64,000 nucleotides of DNA from Thermoleophilia bacterium. Its GTDB lineage: Bacteria > Actinomycetota > Thermoleophilia > RBG-16-64-13. The DNA lies in the NCBI GenBank assembly GCA_027493445.1, contig JAOSKU010000001.1, positions 3,430,822 through 3,494,821 of the forward strand, in the 5' to 3' direction. A program made the translations under genes and the position numbers. Positions 42,613 to 51,257 of the stretch are shown one piece after another. The notes under the pieces were generated by a model. That model saw only the letters and a program-made list of their open reading frames with translations. It searched no databases and was not told where the DNA came from. Each line of letters begins with the position of its first letter. The first letter of the stretch is position 1.

Positions 42613-43433
42613 ATGGCGTACAAGGTGCTCGACATCTACAAGGATCTGCCCCGCACGAACTGTGGCCATTGCGGAAAGGGATCGTGCTTCGCCTTCGCCT
42701 CGGCGGTGTATCTCGAGGCGCATCCTCTCGAGGAGTGCCCGCACGTGGAGGCGGAGGCCCGGACGGCCATGCAGAACCGCCTCGACGAGGGCCGTGAGCG
42801 GGGTGAGGGCAGGCGGCCGGCGTCCAGCGAGCGCGCGGTGGAGGCGCTGCTCGAAACTTTTCGGCAGGAAGATCTCGCCATTCTGGCTGAACGCGGCGGC
42901 GGGGTTGTCGTGACCGAGCCGGAGGAGGGAGTGCGGCTCGCCTTTCTCGACGAGGCGTACCTGGTCACCCGCCGGGATGTGGAGGCACTGGGCGGGGGGA
43001 GCCCTCGGTCTGGGTGAAGATCTTCCTGCTCATCTACCTCACGCGGGCCGCGGGTCGTCCTGGCGGCGGGTCCTGGGTCGCCTACCGCGACCTCCCCAAC
43101 ACCGTCAGCAAGTCGAAGGCCTTCGAGGAGTGCACCTGCCGCATAGCCGCGGAGTTCGCCGGCGATCCCGAGCGGCTGGACCTCACCGTCCGCGGCCTGG
43201 GTGGCGTCGCGGTCGAGCCCGGGTCGGCCGGCAGGGCGTATAGGCTGGCGGTTCTTCCTCGGGTGGACGTTCTGCTCCTCTTCTGGGACAGCGAAGAGGA
43301 GTTTCCGGCCCGGGTCTCCCTGCTGCTGGACCGCGGCGTGCTCGACTACCTTGACCAGGAGGCCCTGCTGTTCCTGGCCGAAGCGCTGGTCGCCCGGATG
43401 CTGGGGGAGGATCTCGGCGACCTCGTGGCCTGA
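42613..43433 (+). CDS. DUF3786 protein with N-terminal Fe-S motif (frame disrupted)
   Basis: An N-terminal Fe-S domain with CGHCGKGSCFAFA and a later Cys in LEECPHVE (typical C-x2-C-x4-C...C cluster, as in corrinoid/acetyl-CoA pathway proteins) is joined to a DUF3786 domain (VAYRDLPNTVSKSKAFEEC, VSLLLDRGVLDYLDQEALLFLAEAL). One G is missing from the G6 run at 42994-42999, splitting the gene. With seven Gs the protein reads through as about 274 aa. The family occurs mainly in anaerobes and has no assigned function. The start is the ATG at 42613 (MAYKVLDIYKDLP). Confidence 0.8.
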
Positions 43434-43505
43434 GTCGCCAGGGGTGCTATCCCCGCCGACCGGCCTCTGAGGGCAAGGCCACGCGGACGCGCGCACGGCC
43501 CGCTC

Positions 43506-43871
43506 TCACGGAAAACGCAGGCGCTCCTTGGTGTTGTACGAGTTGGTCCGATCAAGGTTTGCGGCGTAGGCCTGCTCGAGCTCCTCCAGGCGGCGCTCGA
43601 CCGTGAACGCCGGGTCGCCCGCAGGGTCCAGCACCTCGACGATCTCGAAGGTGAAGCTCTTCCGGCCGTACCGGCCGTAGTCTTCCTGGAGCTCACGGTT
43701 CCGGCTGATGCCGTGCTGGAGCTCGAACTCGATGCGGTTGAGGGGGCTGTTCAGGTCCAGGCTCGATCCCACGAAGACCTTGCCCGTGACGTCGTTCCGC
43801 ACCCGGAAGATCCCGGCCGGCCTGCCTTCGAGTTTGTACCGGCGTTTGAGAGCCTTCTTCGTGTCGTCCAT
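43506..43871 (-). CDS. GIY-YIG nuclease-family protein
   Basis: A 121-aa protein with a GIY-YIG-like core: GIFRVRNDVTGKVFVGSS replaces the first two motifs, then RIEFELQHG and LQEDYGRYGRKSFTFEIVE. This stand-alone type is common in Firmicutes and Actinobacteria next to DUF2087 regulators; whether it cuts nucleic acid is unknown. The ATG at 43871 has AAAGGCGAG upstream. The frame continues upstream with no stop into the DUF2087 domain of the preceding gene, so a fusion cannot be excluded. Confidence 0.82.
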   Translation of the reverse strand: MDDTKKALKRRYKLEGRPAGIFRVRNDVTGKVFVGSSLDLNSPLNRIEFELQHGISRNRELQEDYGRYGRKSFTFEIVEVLDPAGDPAFTVERRLEELEQAYAANLDRTNSYNTKERLRFP

Positions 43872-44451
43872 GTCTCGCCTTTCGGTTATCGTATAGCGCC
43901 TCGCGCCCGCGGGCCTGGAGCAGGCTCTATCTGTGCGCCGATACACCTGGTCAGCCCGGACAAGGTAGCCCTCGTCGATTAGGAGGCGGCGCACCAGGCA
44001 GTAGTCGGGGAACAGGGGGTAATCAGATCGTTGACCTCGGGCTCCTCGTACGTCCGTCCCGGCTCGAACAGGCACGCGAAGTATTCGAGCACGACGGAGC
44101 GCTTCCGCTTCTGCGCCGGCATCCTGGTCAGCCGGTCCCCGGACAAGAAGGTGTCGATCACCTCGCGCCGCTCCTTCTCGAGTCGCGCCGTCCGCTCCGC
44201 CGGCCCGGCATCGTCCAGATCGGTGAACCGGCCCAGCGTCATGTCGAGCGCCTCCGGCCTCAGGGAGTAAACGGCGTAGTATTGGTCCCGGCGGGCCGTG
44301 ACCAGGCCCGCGCCGGCAAGCTTCTTCAGATGAAGCGGGCCCGCGCCAACTCCTCCACACAGAGAGTCCCCGGCCGGAGTGCGTGCAGTGTTCGCAACCT
44401 CGAGCGATCGGCCAGCGCTTCGGCCGTGCCGTACGCGCTCTCCAGATCCAC
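43872..44451 (-). CDS. ArsR-type HTH regulator with DUF2087 domain (frame disrupted twice)
   Basis: The N-terminal HTH (DLESAYGTAEALADRSRLRTLHAL from GTG 44451) is ArsR-like and leads into LHLKKLAGAGLVTARRDQYYAVYSL. After that comes a DUF2087 domain: FLSGDRLTRMPAQKRKRSVVLEYFACLF, then PLFPDYCLVRRLLIDEGYLVR. Three frames are needed: one break near 44338-44346 and one missing C at the 5-base run 44015-44019. No stop separates the last frame from the GIY-YIG gene. The pair is a known neighbourhood. It may be a real but error-split gene or an early pseudogene. Confidence 0.6.
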
Positions 44452-44472
44452 CGCTCAACCTTCAGACGCGAA

Positions 44473-44486
44473 TCGACAATTATCGA
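44473..44486. promoter_or_regulatory. Candidate operator of the ArsR/DUF2087 gene
   Basis: TCGACAATTATCGA is palindromic at 12 of 14 positions and lies 22 nt upstream of the GTG at 44451. It sits in an AT-rich patch between the divergent regulator and deacetylase genes, where both promoters are expected. Confidence 0.45.
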
Positions 44487-44586
44487 ATCAAAATGTAGCA
44501 CAGCAGTCGGCGGCCCGACCAAGCCAGGCAGGATTCGAGGAGACAAGACCCTTCAACTCCCTGCTTCCGTCCGCTAGTCTACAACC

Positions 44587-46071
44587 ATGGGAATGGCCAG
44601 GGGCACACCTTGCTCTCGCGGCCCGGCGGGCGGGTGGTCGCGCCGGGCTTCGCGCCTGGCGATCATTCTGGCGCTTGCCCTGCTCCTGGCCACGACCATC
44701 GGGGTGGTGCCAATCCTGGCCGCCCCGGCGACCGTGGTGAGACAGGGCCCCACCGATCGCCCCCGGATCGCTCTGACCTTCGACGACAACTTCAATACCG
44801 CCCGCGCGCTGGCCACCCTCGGCGTCCTCGAACGCTACGATGTCGAAGCCACCATGTTCGTGATCGGCAACGCTGTGAACGCCTACCCGTCCATCACCCG
44901 GGCGATCGCCGACGGGGGCTTCGAGGTGGCCGACCATACGCGGTCGCACCCGCAGCTCACCAGACTGTCCTGGTCCTCGCTGCTAGGGGAGATCGGTGGA
45001 GGCACGGCGGCCTACCGCGCCGCGACCGGCCGGAGGACGGTGCCGCTCTTCAGGCCTCCATACGGAGCGACCAACTCGACCGTGGCCGCGGCCGCGGGGG
45101 CGAAGGGCTTTCTCTACGTGGTCAACTGGGACGTCGACACGAACGACTGGCGGGGTCTCTCCGGCGGAACCATTCGCGACCACGTGCTACGCCACGCGCA
45201 CAACGGGGCTATTGTGCTCATGCACCTCTCGGCTCCGCATACGGCGGAGGCGCTCCCCGGCATCATCACCGGGCTGCGCGCGAGAGGCTACGAGCTGGTC
45301 ACGGTCTCCGAGTTGCTGAAAGGCGAGCGCCGCTTCCTGGACGTGGCCGAAGCCACTGCGCTGGGAAAGGCCGTTCTGAGCATGGTTGGCGCCGGCTTTA
45401 TGAACGGCTACGACAGCAACTACTTCGGTCCGGCGGACCCGATGACCCGGGCCCAGTTCGCCAAGGTGGCCGTCCTGGTGGCCGGGCTGCACACGCCGGA
45501 GGTGGACAACGCCGCCGCCCCCACCTTCGTCGATGTTCGGCTGCAGCATGACCGCGACGGCAACCCGATCGCATACCCCTTCGACTACATCGAGGAGGCA
45601 GCCGCGGCCGGCATCCTCGCCGGACGGAACAGCGACTCCGGGAAGGTTTTCGACCCGGCCCGCTCGATCACCCGGGGGCAGCTGGCCCAGATGCTGGCCC
45701 GGATGGCACGCGAGCTCAAGGGCTATCCGGCGGATTGGGGCGCCGGCAAGCCCGCGTTCCCCGACGTTCCCGACTATGCCGCCGGCGACGTTGCCTTCGT
45801 GGCGGAGCTCGGACTGATGACGGAATACTCGAGCCTGCGCTTCGACCCGTGGTCCGCGGCCCAACGGGCCCACGTGGCCGTGGTGATGACCCGCTTCCTC
45901 GACCTGCCCTCGTACGAGGTCCCGCCGCCCACCACGACCACCACTCTGCCGCCCACCACGACCACCACTCTGCCGCCCACCACGACCACCACCTCGTTGC
46001 CGCTGTCTACCACCACGTCGACGGCGACCACCACCACTGTAGGCTCGAGCTCGACCGTCCCGGCCGGATGA
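44587..46071 (+). CDS. Secreted polysaccharide deacetylase with S-layer-homology domains
   Basis: A 494-aa exported protein. An N-terminal signal/hydrophobic segment (about 23-46) is followed by a NodB-type deacetylase domain (65-250) with catalytic TFDDNF, zinc-binding HTRSHPQ and FRPPYGA. Three SLH motifs follow (about 255-430), for example FMNGYDSNYFGPADPMTRAQFA. A C-terminal Thr-rich tail has PPTTTTTL repeated. It probably deacetylates peptidoglycan or a surface glycan at the cell wall. The SLH domains indicate a wall/S-layer organisation typical of monoderm bacteria. No ribosome site was seen before the ATG. Confidence 0.9.
   Translation: MGMARGTPCSRGPAGGWSRRASRLAIILALALLLATTIGVVPILAAPATVVRQGPTDRPRIALTFDDNFNTARALATLGVLERYDVEATMFVIGNAVNAYPSITRAIADGGFEVADHTRSHPQLTRLSWSSLLGEIGGGTAAYRAATGRRTVPLFRPPYGATNSTVAAAAGAKGFLYVVNWDVDTNDWRGLSGGTIRDHVLRHAHNGAIVLMHLSAPHTAEALPGIITGLRARGYELVTVSELLKGERRFLDVAEATALGKAVLSMVGAGFMNGYDSNYFGPADPMTRAQFAKVAVLVAGLHTPEVDNAAAPTFVDVRLQHDRDGNPIAYPFDYIEEAAAAGILAGRNSDSGKVFDPARSITRGQLAQMLARMARELKGYPADWGAGKPAFPDVPDYAAGDVAFVAELGLMTEYSSLRFDPWSAAQRAHVAVVMTRFLDLPSYEVPPPTTTTTLPPTTTTTLPPTTTTTSLPLSTTTSTATTTTVGSSSTVPAG
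45925..45996 (+). repeat. 24-bp tandem repeat coding the PPTTTTTL linker
   Basis: CCGCCCACCACGACCACCAC followed by TCTG occurs at 45925-45948 and 45949-45972; a third copy (45973-45996) diverges at the end. Copy number is likely to vary between strains. Confidence 0.8.
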
Positions 46072-46258
46072 TCCCGATCGAAGAGTTGCGTGACGCGCGA
46101 CTCTGCCCGTGCTCGGGCGTCCCCCGAAGCAGACAGTGAGCACGTGCGTCGCGGTCCTCGAGCCTCCGGCTGCTCCGCCCCCAGGCGTTTCGTTGAGGTT
46201 GGGAGCGGGAGCGCCGGTCGAGCGCGCGGCAGTCCGGCCGAGGTTCCCCCGCCGCCCC

Positions 46259-46831
46259 TCAGCGCTTGCTGGGTAGCACCGGCTGGTGCAGCTCGAGCTC
46301 CACGTGGTCGGGGCCGAGCAGGCCGGGTTCGGCCAGATACACCTCGCGGGCGGCGCCCGAGGGGATATAGGGCCGCTCCTTGATCCAGGCGGCCATCTGG
46401 TCGTAGGCCTCGGAAAGGTCGTAGGCCGGGCCGCGATAGTACGCGACGGCGGCCAGGATCGGGGGAAACTCCCGCACCTCGACGACGTCGCCGGCAAGGA
46501 GCGGGGAGCGGGCCGCCGCGCCCTCGCTGGGGAGCCCGGCGATGGCCGTCCTCGCGAGTTCCGATTCGGGCTTGGAAGTCGGCAGGCAGAGGCTGAAGCG
46601 GGTGGGTGCGCCGTCGGACGTGGTCTGGCGGTCGTAGACGATGCCGAGGGGATTGCCAGTGGGATAGACGTCGATGCCCTCGGTCCAGGTCTTGAGGCGG
46701 GCGAAGGTCTGGGGGATATCCCGGTGGGCCCTCTTGGTCGTCAGCACGACTGCCGAGAATCCGGCGATGTGGCGCAGCTGAACGGTCGCAACGACCTTCT
46801 CCGCAGCTTTGTTCCAGGTTTCCTCGATCAC
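46259..46831 (-). CDS. GyrI/AraC effector-binding-domain protein
   Basis: A protein of about 190 aa made of a single GyrI-like small-molecule-binding domain, seen in blocks such as GFSAVVLTTKRAH, DVYPTGNPLGIVYD, PPILAAVAYYRGP and YDQMAAWIKE. Such stand-alone domains bind hydrophobic ligands or act with regulators. The GTG at 46831 is favoured by AGGTGG just upstream; an ATG at 46849 lacks a ribosome site. It is divergent from the phloroglucinol-type cluster and shares its control region. Confidence 0.75.
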   Translation of the reverse strand: MIEETWNKAAEKVVATVQLRHIAGFSAVVLTTKRAHRDIPQTFARLKTWTEGIDVYPTGNPLGIVYDRQTTSDGAPTRFSLCLPTSKPESELARTAIAGLPSEGAAARSPLLAGDVVEVREFPPILAAVAYYRGPAYDLSEAYDQMAAWIKERPYIPSGAAREVYLAEPGLLGPDHVELELHQPVLPSKR

Positions 46832-46956
46832 CAAGCCACCTCGCCCCATCGGATCGTCGCGGTCGGGTGACCGCGGGGTCATCCCTATGGTAGCGCGCCG
46901 GCAGCCTTGCCGACCAATCGGGCGGCGGTACTCCGTCCGGTCGACCGACATTCAGC

Positions 46957-46985
46957 TTGACAGGGCGCCTGGATTCACTCATCAT
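46957..46985 (+). promoter_or_regulatory. Candidate promoter of the IclR-led pathway cluster
   Basis: TTGACA (46957-46962), a 17-nt spacer and CATCAT (46980-46985; four of six consensus bases). The palindrome at 47005-47023 would lie just past the transcription start. This lies in the 349-bp gap 46832-47180 between divergent genes. Confidence 0.4.
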
Positions 46986-47004
46986 GTCTGCATTATGGTA
47001 TATA

Positions 47005-47023
47005 GCGTCCGCTATGCGGACGC
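47005..47023. promoter_or_regulatory. Perfect 8-bp inverted repeat, candidate IclR operator
   Basis: GCGTCCGC, TAT, GCGGACGC is a perfect palindrome in the gap upstream of the IclR gene at 47181. Its place 20 nt or so after the predicted start would allow repression by roadblock. It is the best operator candidate for the pyrogallol/phloroglucinol cluster. Confidence 0.6.
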
Positions 47024-47180
47024 ACGAAGGCCGGGGGTCGCCCGGGGTGATGTGAGCTCGGCCGGCGCGGAATCGGAGGCCTCACTCTTCGACCGAGCTT
47101 CGGCCGCTTCCCCCAACGGAGCCACCCGAGCGCCGCTCAAGTCAACCGGCTGCGATAGATCAGCTTGAGCCCGAGGAGAT

Positions 47181-48083
47181 ATGAAGACCCATCTGGAGGC
47201 GCACGACCTTTCCGAGGGGCGGCCCGACCGCCGAGCCGTAGCACGGCCGCTTGACCACCAAGCCGAGGCGAATCAGTCCGGCCGGGCCGCTCGGTCGCAG
47301 CCCAACGGCCCCGCTGTGCCGCCGGCCCAGAGCAAGGCCCCCAGGCGGGAGGGCGTACAGGTGATCGCCCGGGCCGCCGAGATGATGCGCCTGCTGGCCG
47401 CGTCGTCCGAAGGTCTCACGCACGGTCAGCTGGCCGAGCGCGTCAATCTGCCCCGCTCCACCGTGCACCGCATCGTGGGCGCGCTCGATGCCGAAGGATT
47501 CGTGCGGCCGGCGCCCAGCGGCAAGCTGCGCTTGGGCCCGGCCCTCATCGGTCTGGTGGTGAGCAGCCGGCAGGACCTGCGCCACGAGGCCGCGCCCTAT
47601 CTGGAGAGGCTGTCGCACGAGCTCCATGAGACGGTGGACCTGGCGGTGCTCGACGGGGGACAGGTGCTCTTCATCGACCAGTACACCTCTCGTCGCCAGC
47701 TGCGCATCGTATCGGAGATCGGGGCCCGCTTCCCCCTGTACTGCACGGCCAACGGTAAGGCCCTTCTGGCGGAGCTCCCCCTGGCCGAAGTGGAGCGGCT
47801 GGTACCCGAGGAGCTGCCGGCCTTGACCGAGAACACCCTCACAACGCGCGAGAAGTTGCTGGCGGAGCTGACCCGAGCGAGAACGGACAGGCTGGCCTTC
47901 GACTGCGAGGAGCACACGCTGGGCATCTCGGCGGTCGGCTCCGTGGTGAAAGACGCCGTGGGCAACATGGCCGCCTTCACGGTGGTCATGCCGACGGCGC
48001 GTTTCGAAGGACACGAAGATGTCATCTCTAAGGCGGTGCTCCGCACGCGGGAGGAGATACAAGCCGCGCTGCACGGAGGCTGA
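47181..48083 (+). CDS. IclR-family regulator of the aromatic cluster (copy C)
   Basis: A 300-aa IclR regulator with a roughly 55-residue low-complexity N-terminal extension, winged HTH (THGQLAERVNLPRSTVHRIVGALDAEGFV), and effector domain (RFPLYCTANGKALLAELP, HTLGISAVGSVVKDAVG). GAGGAGAT precedes the ATG. Unlike copies A and B it belongs to the classical IclR/KipR-type subgroup. It leads the cluster of cupin, SDR, dehydrogenase, cyclase, BKACE and transhydroxylase genes and probably controls it in response to a trihydroxybenzene or product, through the palindrome at 47005-47023. Confidence 0.9.
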   Translation: MKTHLEAHDLSEGRPDRRAVARPLDHQAEANQSGRAARSQPNGPAVPPAQSKAPRREGVQVIARAAEMMRLLAASSEGLTHGQLAERVNLPRSTVHRIVGALDAEGFVRPAPSGKLRLGPALIGLVVSSRQDLRHEAAPYLERLSHELHETVDLAVLDGGQVLFIDQYTSRRQLRIVSEIGARFPLYCTANGKALLAELPLAEVERLVPEELPALTENTLTTREKLLAELTRARTDRLAFDCEEHTLGISAVGSVVKDAVGNMAAFTVVMPTARFEGHEDVISKAVLRTREEIQAALHGG

Positions 48084-48172
48084 TGGGGGCCCAACCGGGC
48101 CGCTGGGAGCCGGGGGCGTCGCTCGCCGCCCGGGTCGAGAGAAGCATAGGGCGATCTAGGAAGGAGTCGGAT

Positions 48173-48517
48173 GTGAAGAAGGTGAAGCTCGAGGACGTGC
48201 AGCCATATCAGGCTCCCGGCCACTTCGGCATGGTGGCGTTGAGGCTGCACGGGAAGGCGGAAACCGGAGCTCAGCGGTTCTGGATGGGCCTCTCGCACTT
48301 CCTCCCGGGAGGCGGGGCGGACTTCGACACCAACCCCCTGGAGAAGATCTACTTCGTGCTCGACGGCGAGGTCACAGTGAAGACCGCCGACCAGGAGGTG
48401 ACGCTCGGCCCCATGGACTCCATCTACCTGCCGCCCAACGAGGGGCGAGAGATCGTCAATCGTACGAACAAGCCGGCCAGCATGCTGGTGGTGATCAACT
48501 ACCCCGACGAGAGCTGA
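48173..48517 (+). CDS. Cupin-domain protein
   Basis: A 114-aa single cupin (beta-barrel) protein. Strands are seen around GLSHFLPGGGADFDTNPLEKIYFVLDGE and GPMDSIYLPPNEGREIVN. The first motif lacks the usual two His, so metal binding is doubtful. GTG start with AAGGAG 6 nt upstream. It is the first structural gene after the IclR regulator and may assist an unstable ketone intermediate, or isomerise a ring compound; no role is established. Confidence 0.75.
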   Translation: MKKVKLEDVQPYQAPGHFGMVALRLHGKAETGAQRFWMGLSHFLPGGGADFDTNPLEKIYFVLDGEVTVKTADQEVTLGPMDSIYLPPNEGREIVNRTNKPASMLVVINYPDES

Positions 48518-48524
48518 GGGCGCC

Positions 48525-49328
48525 ATGAATGTCCCCCAACCGAAGTCCCTGTCCGTCGACCAGATACGCAACCTGTTCGACTTAACCGGCCGGGTGGCGG
48601 TGATCACCGGCGGTTCGGGAGCCCTGGGTGAGGCCTCGGCCACAGCGCTGGCCGCCTACGGCGCCGACCTAGTGCTCACCAGCCGCACCGTCTCCAGTCT
48701 GGAGGCGACGGCGGCCCGCGTGCGGGAGATCGGGCGCAAGGTGACCACCATCAGCTGCGATGTGAAAGACTCCAAGAGCGTCGAGGCCATGGTGGGGCAG
48801 ACCCTGGAGGAGCACGGCAAGATCGACATCCTGGTCACCAGCGCGGGCATCGCCAACCGCTTCCCGGCCGAGGAGTTCCCCATCGACGAGTGGCAGAAGA
48901 TCATGGACATCAACGTCCGGGGCACGTTCCTATGCTGTCAGGCCGTGGGCAAGCACATGATCGAGCGGGGCCAAGGCCACATCATCACGGTGTCGTCCAT
49001 CCGGGGGCTCCTGGGCCACCCCGGGGGCTACTCCGCCTACGGCACCAGCAAGGGCGCCGTGCACCTGCTCACCCGGCAGCTGGCTACCGAGTGGGCCAAG
49101 TACCAGATCAACGTCAACTCAATCGCGCCTTGCATCTTCTGGACCCCGCTCACCGAGCAGGTGCTCAACGACCCCGAGCTCTACAAAGTCTTCATGAGCC
49201 GCATTCCCTGGGGTCGGGCCGCAGAACCCCGCGATTTCATGGGGATGATCGTGTACCTGGCCAGTGACGCGTCGGAGTTTGTCACCGGTCAGATCATGTA
49301 CGTCGACGGCGGCAGCTCGGCCGGATAG
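48525..49328 (+). CDS. SDR oxidoreductase, candidate phloroglucinol reductase
   Basis: A 267-aa SDR. The cofactor motif is TGGSGALG (28-35), the NAG-type motif is TSAGIA, Ser157-158 precede Tyr172 and Lys176 (YSAYGTSKG), and the C-terminus is YVDGGSSAG. In the anaerobic phloroglucinol pathway an NADPH-dependent reductase converts phloroglucinol to dihydrophloroglucinol. Position with a cyclase, BKACE and transhydroxylase makes this SDR the natural candidate. SDR sequence alone cannot prove the substrate. It begins 7 nt after the cupin gene. Confidence 0.85.
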   Translation: MNVPQPKSLSVDQIRNLFDLTGRVAVITGGSGALGEASATALAAYGADLVLTSRTVSSLEATAARVREIGRKVTTISCDVKDSKSVEAMVGQTLEEHGKIDILVTSAGIANRFPAEEFPIDEWQKIMDINVRGTFLCCQAVGKHMIERGQGHIITVSSIRGLLGHPGGYSAYGTSKGAVHLLTRQLATEWAKYQINVNSIAPCIFWTPLTEQVLNDPELYKVFMSRIPWGRAAEPRDFMGMIVYLASDASEFVTGQIMYVDGGSSAG

Positions 49329-49344
49329 AACGGTGGAGGGTCGG

Positions 49345-50304
49345 GTGTCGAGCGCCAAGGAGCCGGTCGCCGTCATCGGAGCGGGGCTGATGGGCTCCGG
49401 CATCGCCCAAGTGTTCGCGACCGGCGGGTGGCCGGTCGCGCTCCAGGACGTGAGCGCCGAGGCTCTGGAGCGGGCTGTCGAAGGCATCCACCGCAACCTT
49501 GCCTTCCTGGTCGAGCGCGGTCTGGGCAACGAGGAAGCGGTGGAGTCGGCCCTGGCCCGCATCAGCATCACCACCGACCTGCAGGAGGCGGCCGGAGGAG
49601 CCGCCTTCGTGGTGGAATGCGTGTTCGAGGACATGAGCCTCAAGCAGGAGGTGTTCCGCACCCTCGACGCCTGCTGCCCGCCGGAGACGGTCCTGGCCAC
49701 CAACACGTCGGTCATGAGCATCACGGCCATCGCGAGTCGGGCCGAGCGGCGGGAGCGCATCGTGGGCACCCACTTCTGGAACCCTCCCTACCTCATCCCT
49801 CTGGTGGAGGTGGTGCGGGCGGCTGAGACAACGCCCGAAACCATGGACCGCACGGTGGCCATCTTGCGGGCGGCCGGCAAGCATCCGGTGCGGGTAGAGA
49901 AGGACGTGCCCGGCTTCGTGGCCAACCGCCTGCAGCACGCCCTGTGGCGGGAGGCCATCTCCATCGTCGAGCGGGGCATCGCCGACGCGGCCACCGTGGA
50001 CGAGTGCATCCGCTACGGCTTCGGGCTGCGCCTGCCCGTGCTGGCGCCCATGGAGAATGCCGATATGGTGGGGCTCGACCTCACCCTAAGCATCCACGAC
50101 TACATCCTGCCCCACCTGGAGGCTTCGCCCGAGCCCTCGCCCTTGCTGAGGCAGAAAGTCGAGACGGGCGACCTGGGCTTCAAGACCGGCCGGGGGTTCC
50201 AGGAATGGACTGCCGAGCAGGCTCAGGCCTCGCGCGACAGGCTGCTTGCTTACCTGGTGGGCGTCATTGCGGGTAAGGAGGGTGAAAACGACCGCGCCGG
50301 CTAG
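49345..50304 (+). CDS. 3-hydroxyacyl-CoA-dehydrogenase-like enzyme, candidate 3-hydroxy-5-oxohexanoate dehydrogenase
   Basis: A 319-aa NAD-dependent dehydrogenase: Rossmann VIGAGLMGSGIAQVFA at the N-terminus, catalytic His in GTHFWNPP with the preceding ECVFEDMSLK Glu motif, and helical C-terminal domain (VPGFVANRLQHALWREA). In phloroglucinol degradation the ring-opened 3-hydroxy-5-oxohexanoate is oxidised to triacetate by a dehydrogenase of this fold; that assignment rests on context. GTG 49345 is chosen for GGAGGG 4 nt upstream. The stop TAG is part of a CTAG flanking repeat copy 7. Confidence 0.85.
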   Translation: MSSAKEPVAVIGAGLMGSGIAQVFATGGWPVALQDVSAEALERAVEGIHRNLAFLVERGLGNEEAVESALARISITTDLQEAAGGAAFVVECVFEDMSLKQEVFRTLDACCPPETVLATNTSVMSITAIASRAERRERIVGTHFWNPPYLIPLVEVVRAAETTPETMDRTVAILRAAGKHPVRVEKDVPGFVANRLQHALWREAISIVERGIADAATVDECIRYGFGLRLPVLAPMENADMVGLDLTLSIHDYILPHLEASPEPSPLLRQKVETGDLGFKTGRGFQEWTAEQAQASRDRLLAYLVGVIAGKEGENDRAG

Positions 50305-50376
50305 CAGGCCGTTGAAGAATGACGCTGCGCCGCCCAGTGCGTTCTGGGGGCCAAGGCTTCGATCTTCAGCAGCCTC
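50305..50376. repeat. Dispersed palindromic repeat, minimal copy with CTAG flanks (copy 7)
   Basis: A 72-bp imperfect palindrome beginning CAGGCCGTTGAAGAATGACG and ending TTCAGCAGCCTC. It is flanked on both sides by CTAG (50301-50304 and 50377-50380), a perfect 4-bp duplication. The left CTAG contains the stop codon of the upstream gene. The core block of the longer copies is absent. Confidence 0.8.
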
Positions 50377-50439
50377 CTAGGGCGGGAGACGGTGCACCAG
50401 CGACCCTGTGTATCACGAGACAGAAGGAGCGAAAGAAAG

Positions 50440-51201
50440 ATGGGTAAGGTCAAGCTCGTAGATCTGAGTCATCCGTTCGGGGACAAGGTGCCGCTGTGGC
50501 CCTACTTCGCCGACGTCAAGATCGAGCGGATGCACTATCACGCCAAGTCGGGCGTGCTCTCCCAGGTCATCACCACCACCATGCACTGCACCACCCACGC
50601 CGACTCGCCGGCCCACGTGTTCGAGGGCGGCATGTTCACCGATGAGATCCCCCTGGACTCGTACTACGGCACGGGCGTCGTGGTCGACATCCCCAAGGGC
50701 AAGTGGGGCGTGATCACGCCCGAGGACCTGGAGAACGCTCGACCGAAGATCGAGAAGGGCGATATCGTCATCGTGCACACGGGCTGGTACAAGAAGTACT
50801 CGGACAGCACCGAGTACTTCTGCTACTCCCCCGGGCTGTACAAGGAAGCGGGGCAGTGGTTCGTGGAGAAGGGCGTGAAGGCGGTGGGCGTCGATCAGCA
50901 GGCTCTGGACCATCCCCTGGCCACGGCCATAGGACCGCACGGCCCCGGCCCGCTGCGGCCCGACGTGTGCGAGGAGTACAAGCGGGAGACCGGGCGCGAC
51001 GTCCTGGACGACTTCCCCGAGTGGGAGCCCTGCCACCACCAGTTGCTCCGGAACGGCATCATGGGCTACGAGAACGTGGGCGGCGACCTGGACCAGGTGG
51101 TGGGCAAGCGGGTGACCATCGCCGGGTTCCCCATCCGCTGGGTCAAGGGTGACGGCTCGATCGTGCGCCTGGTGGCCATCGTGGACGAAGGCGACCAGTA
51201 G
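50440..51201 (+). CDS. Cyclase-family hydrolase, candidate dihydrophloroglucinol cyclohydrolase
   Basis: A 253-aa member of the cyclase/kynurenine-formamidase fold. The metal motif is His49-x3-His53-x-Asp55 followed by P-A-His59 (HCTTHADSPAH), with IVHTGWYKKY and GVDQQALDHPL further on. Zn-dependent cyclohydrolases of this family open the dihydrophloroglucinol ring to 3-hydroxy-5-oxohexanoate in anaerobic phloroglucinol degradation. The ATG at 50440 is 11 nt after AAGGAG. Gene order between the reductase, dehydrogenase and BKACE genes strongly supports that role, although other cyclase-family reactions are possible. Confidence 0.85.
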   Translation: MGKVKLVDLSHPFGDKVPLWPYFADVKIERMHYHAKSGVLSQVITTTMHCTTHADSPAHVFEGGMFTDEIPLDSYYGTGVVVDIPKGKWGVITPEDLENARPKIEKGDIVIVHTGWYKKYSDSTEYFCYSPGLYKEAGQWFVEKGVKAVGVDQQALDHPLATAIGPHGPGPLRPDVCEEYKRETGRDVLDDFPEWEPCHHQLLRNGIMGYENVGGDLDQVVGKRVTIAGFPIRWVKGDGSIVRLVAIVDEGDQ

Positions 51202-51257
51202 CGGATCGGCCGGGCCACAGCGGGCACATCGGCGACAACCCGGAAGGAACGACACCC

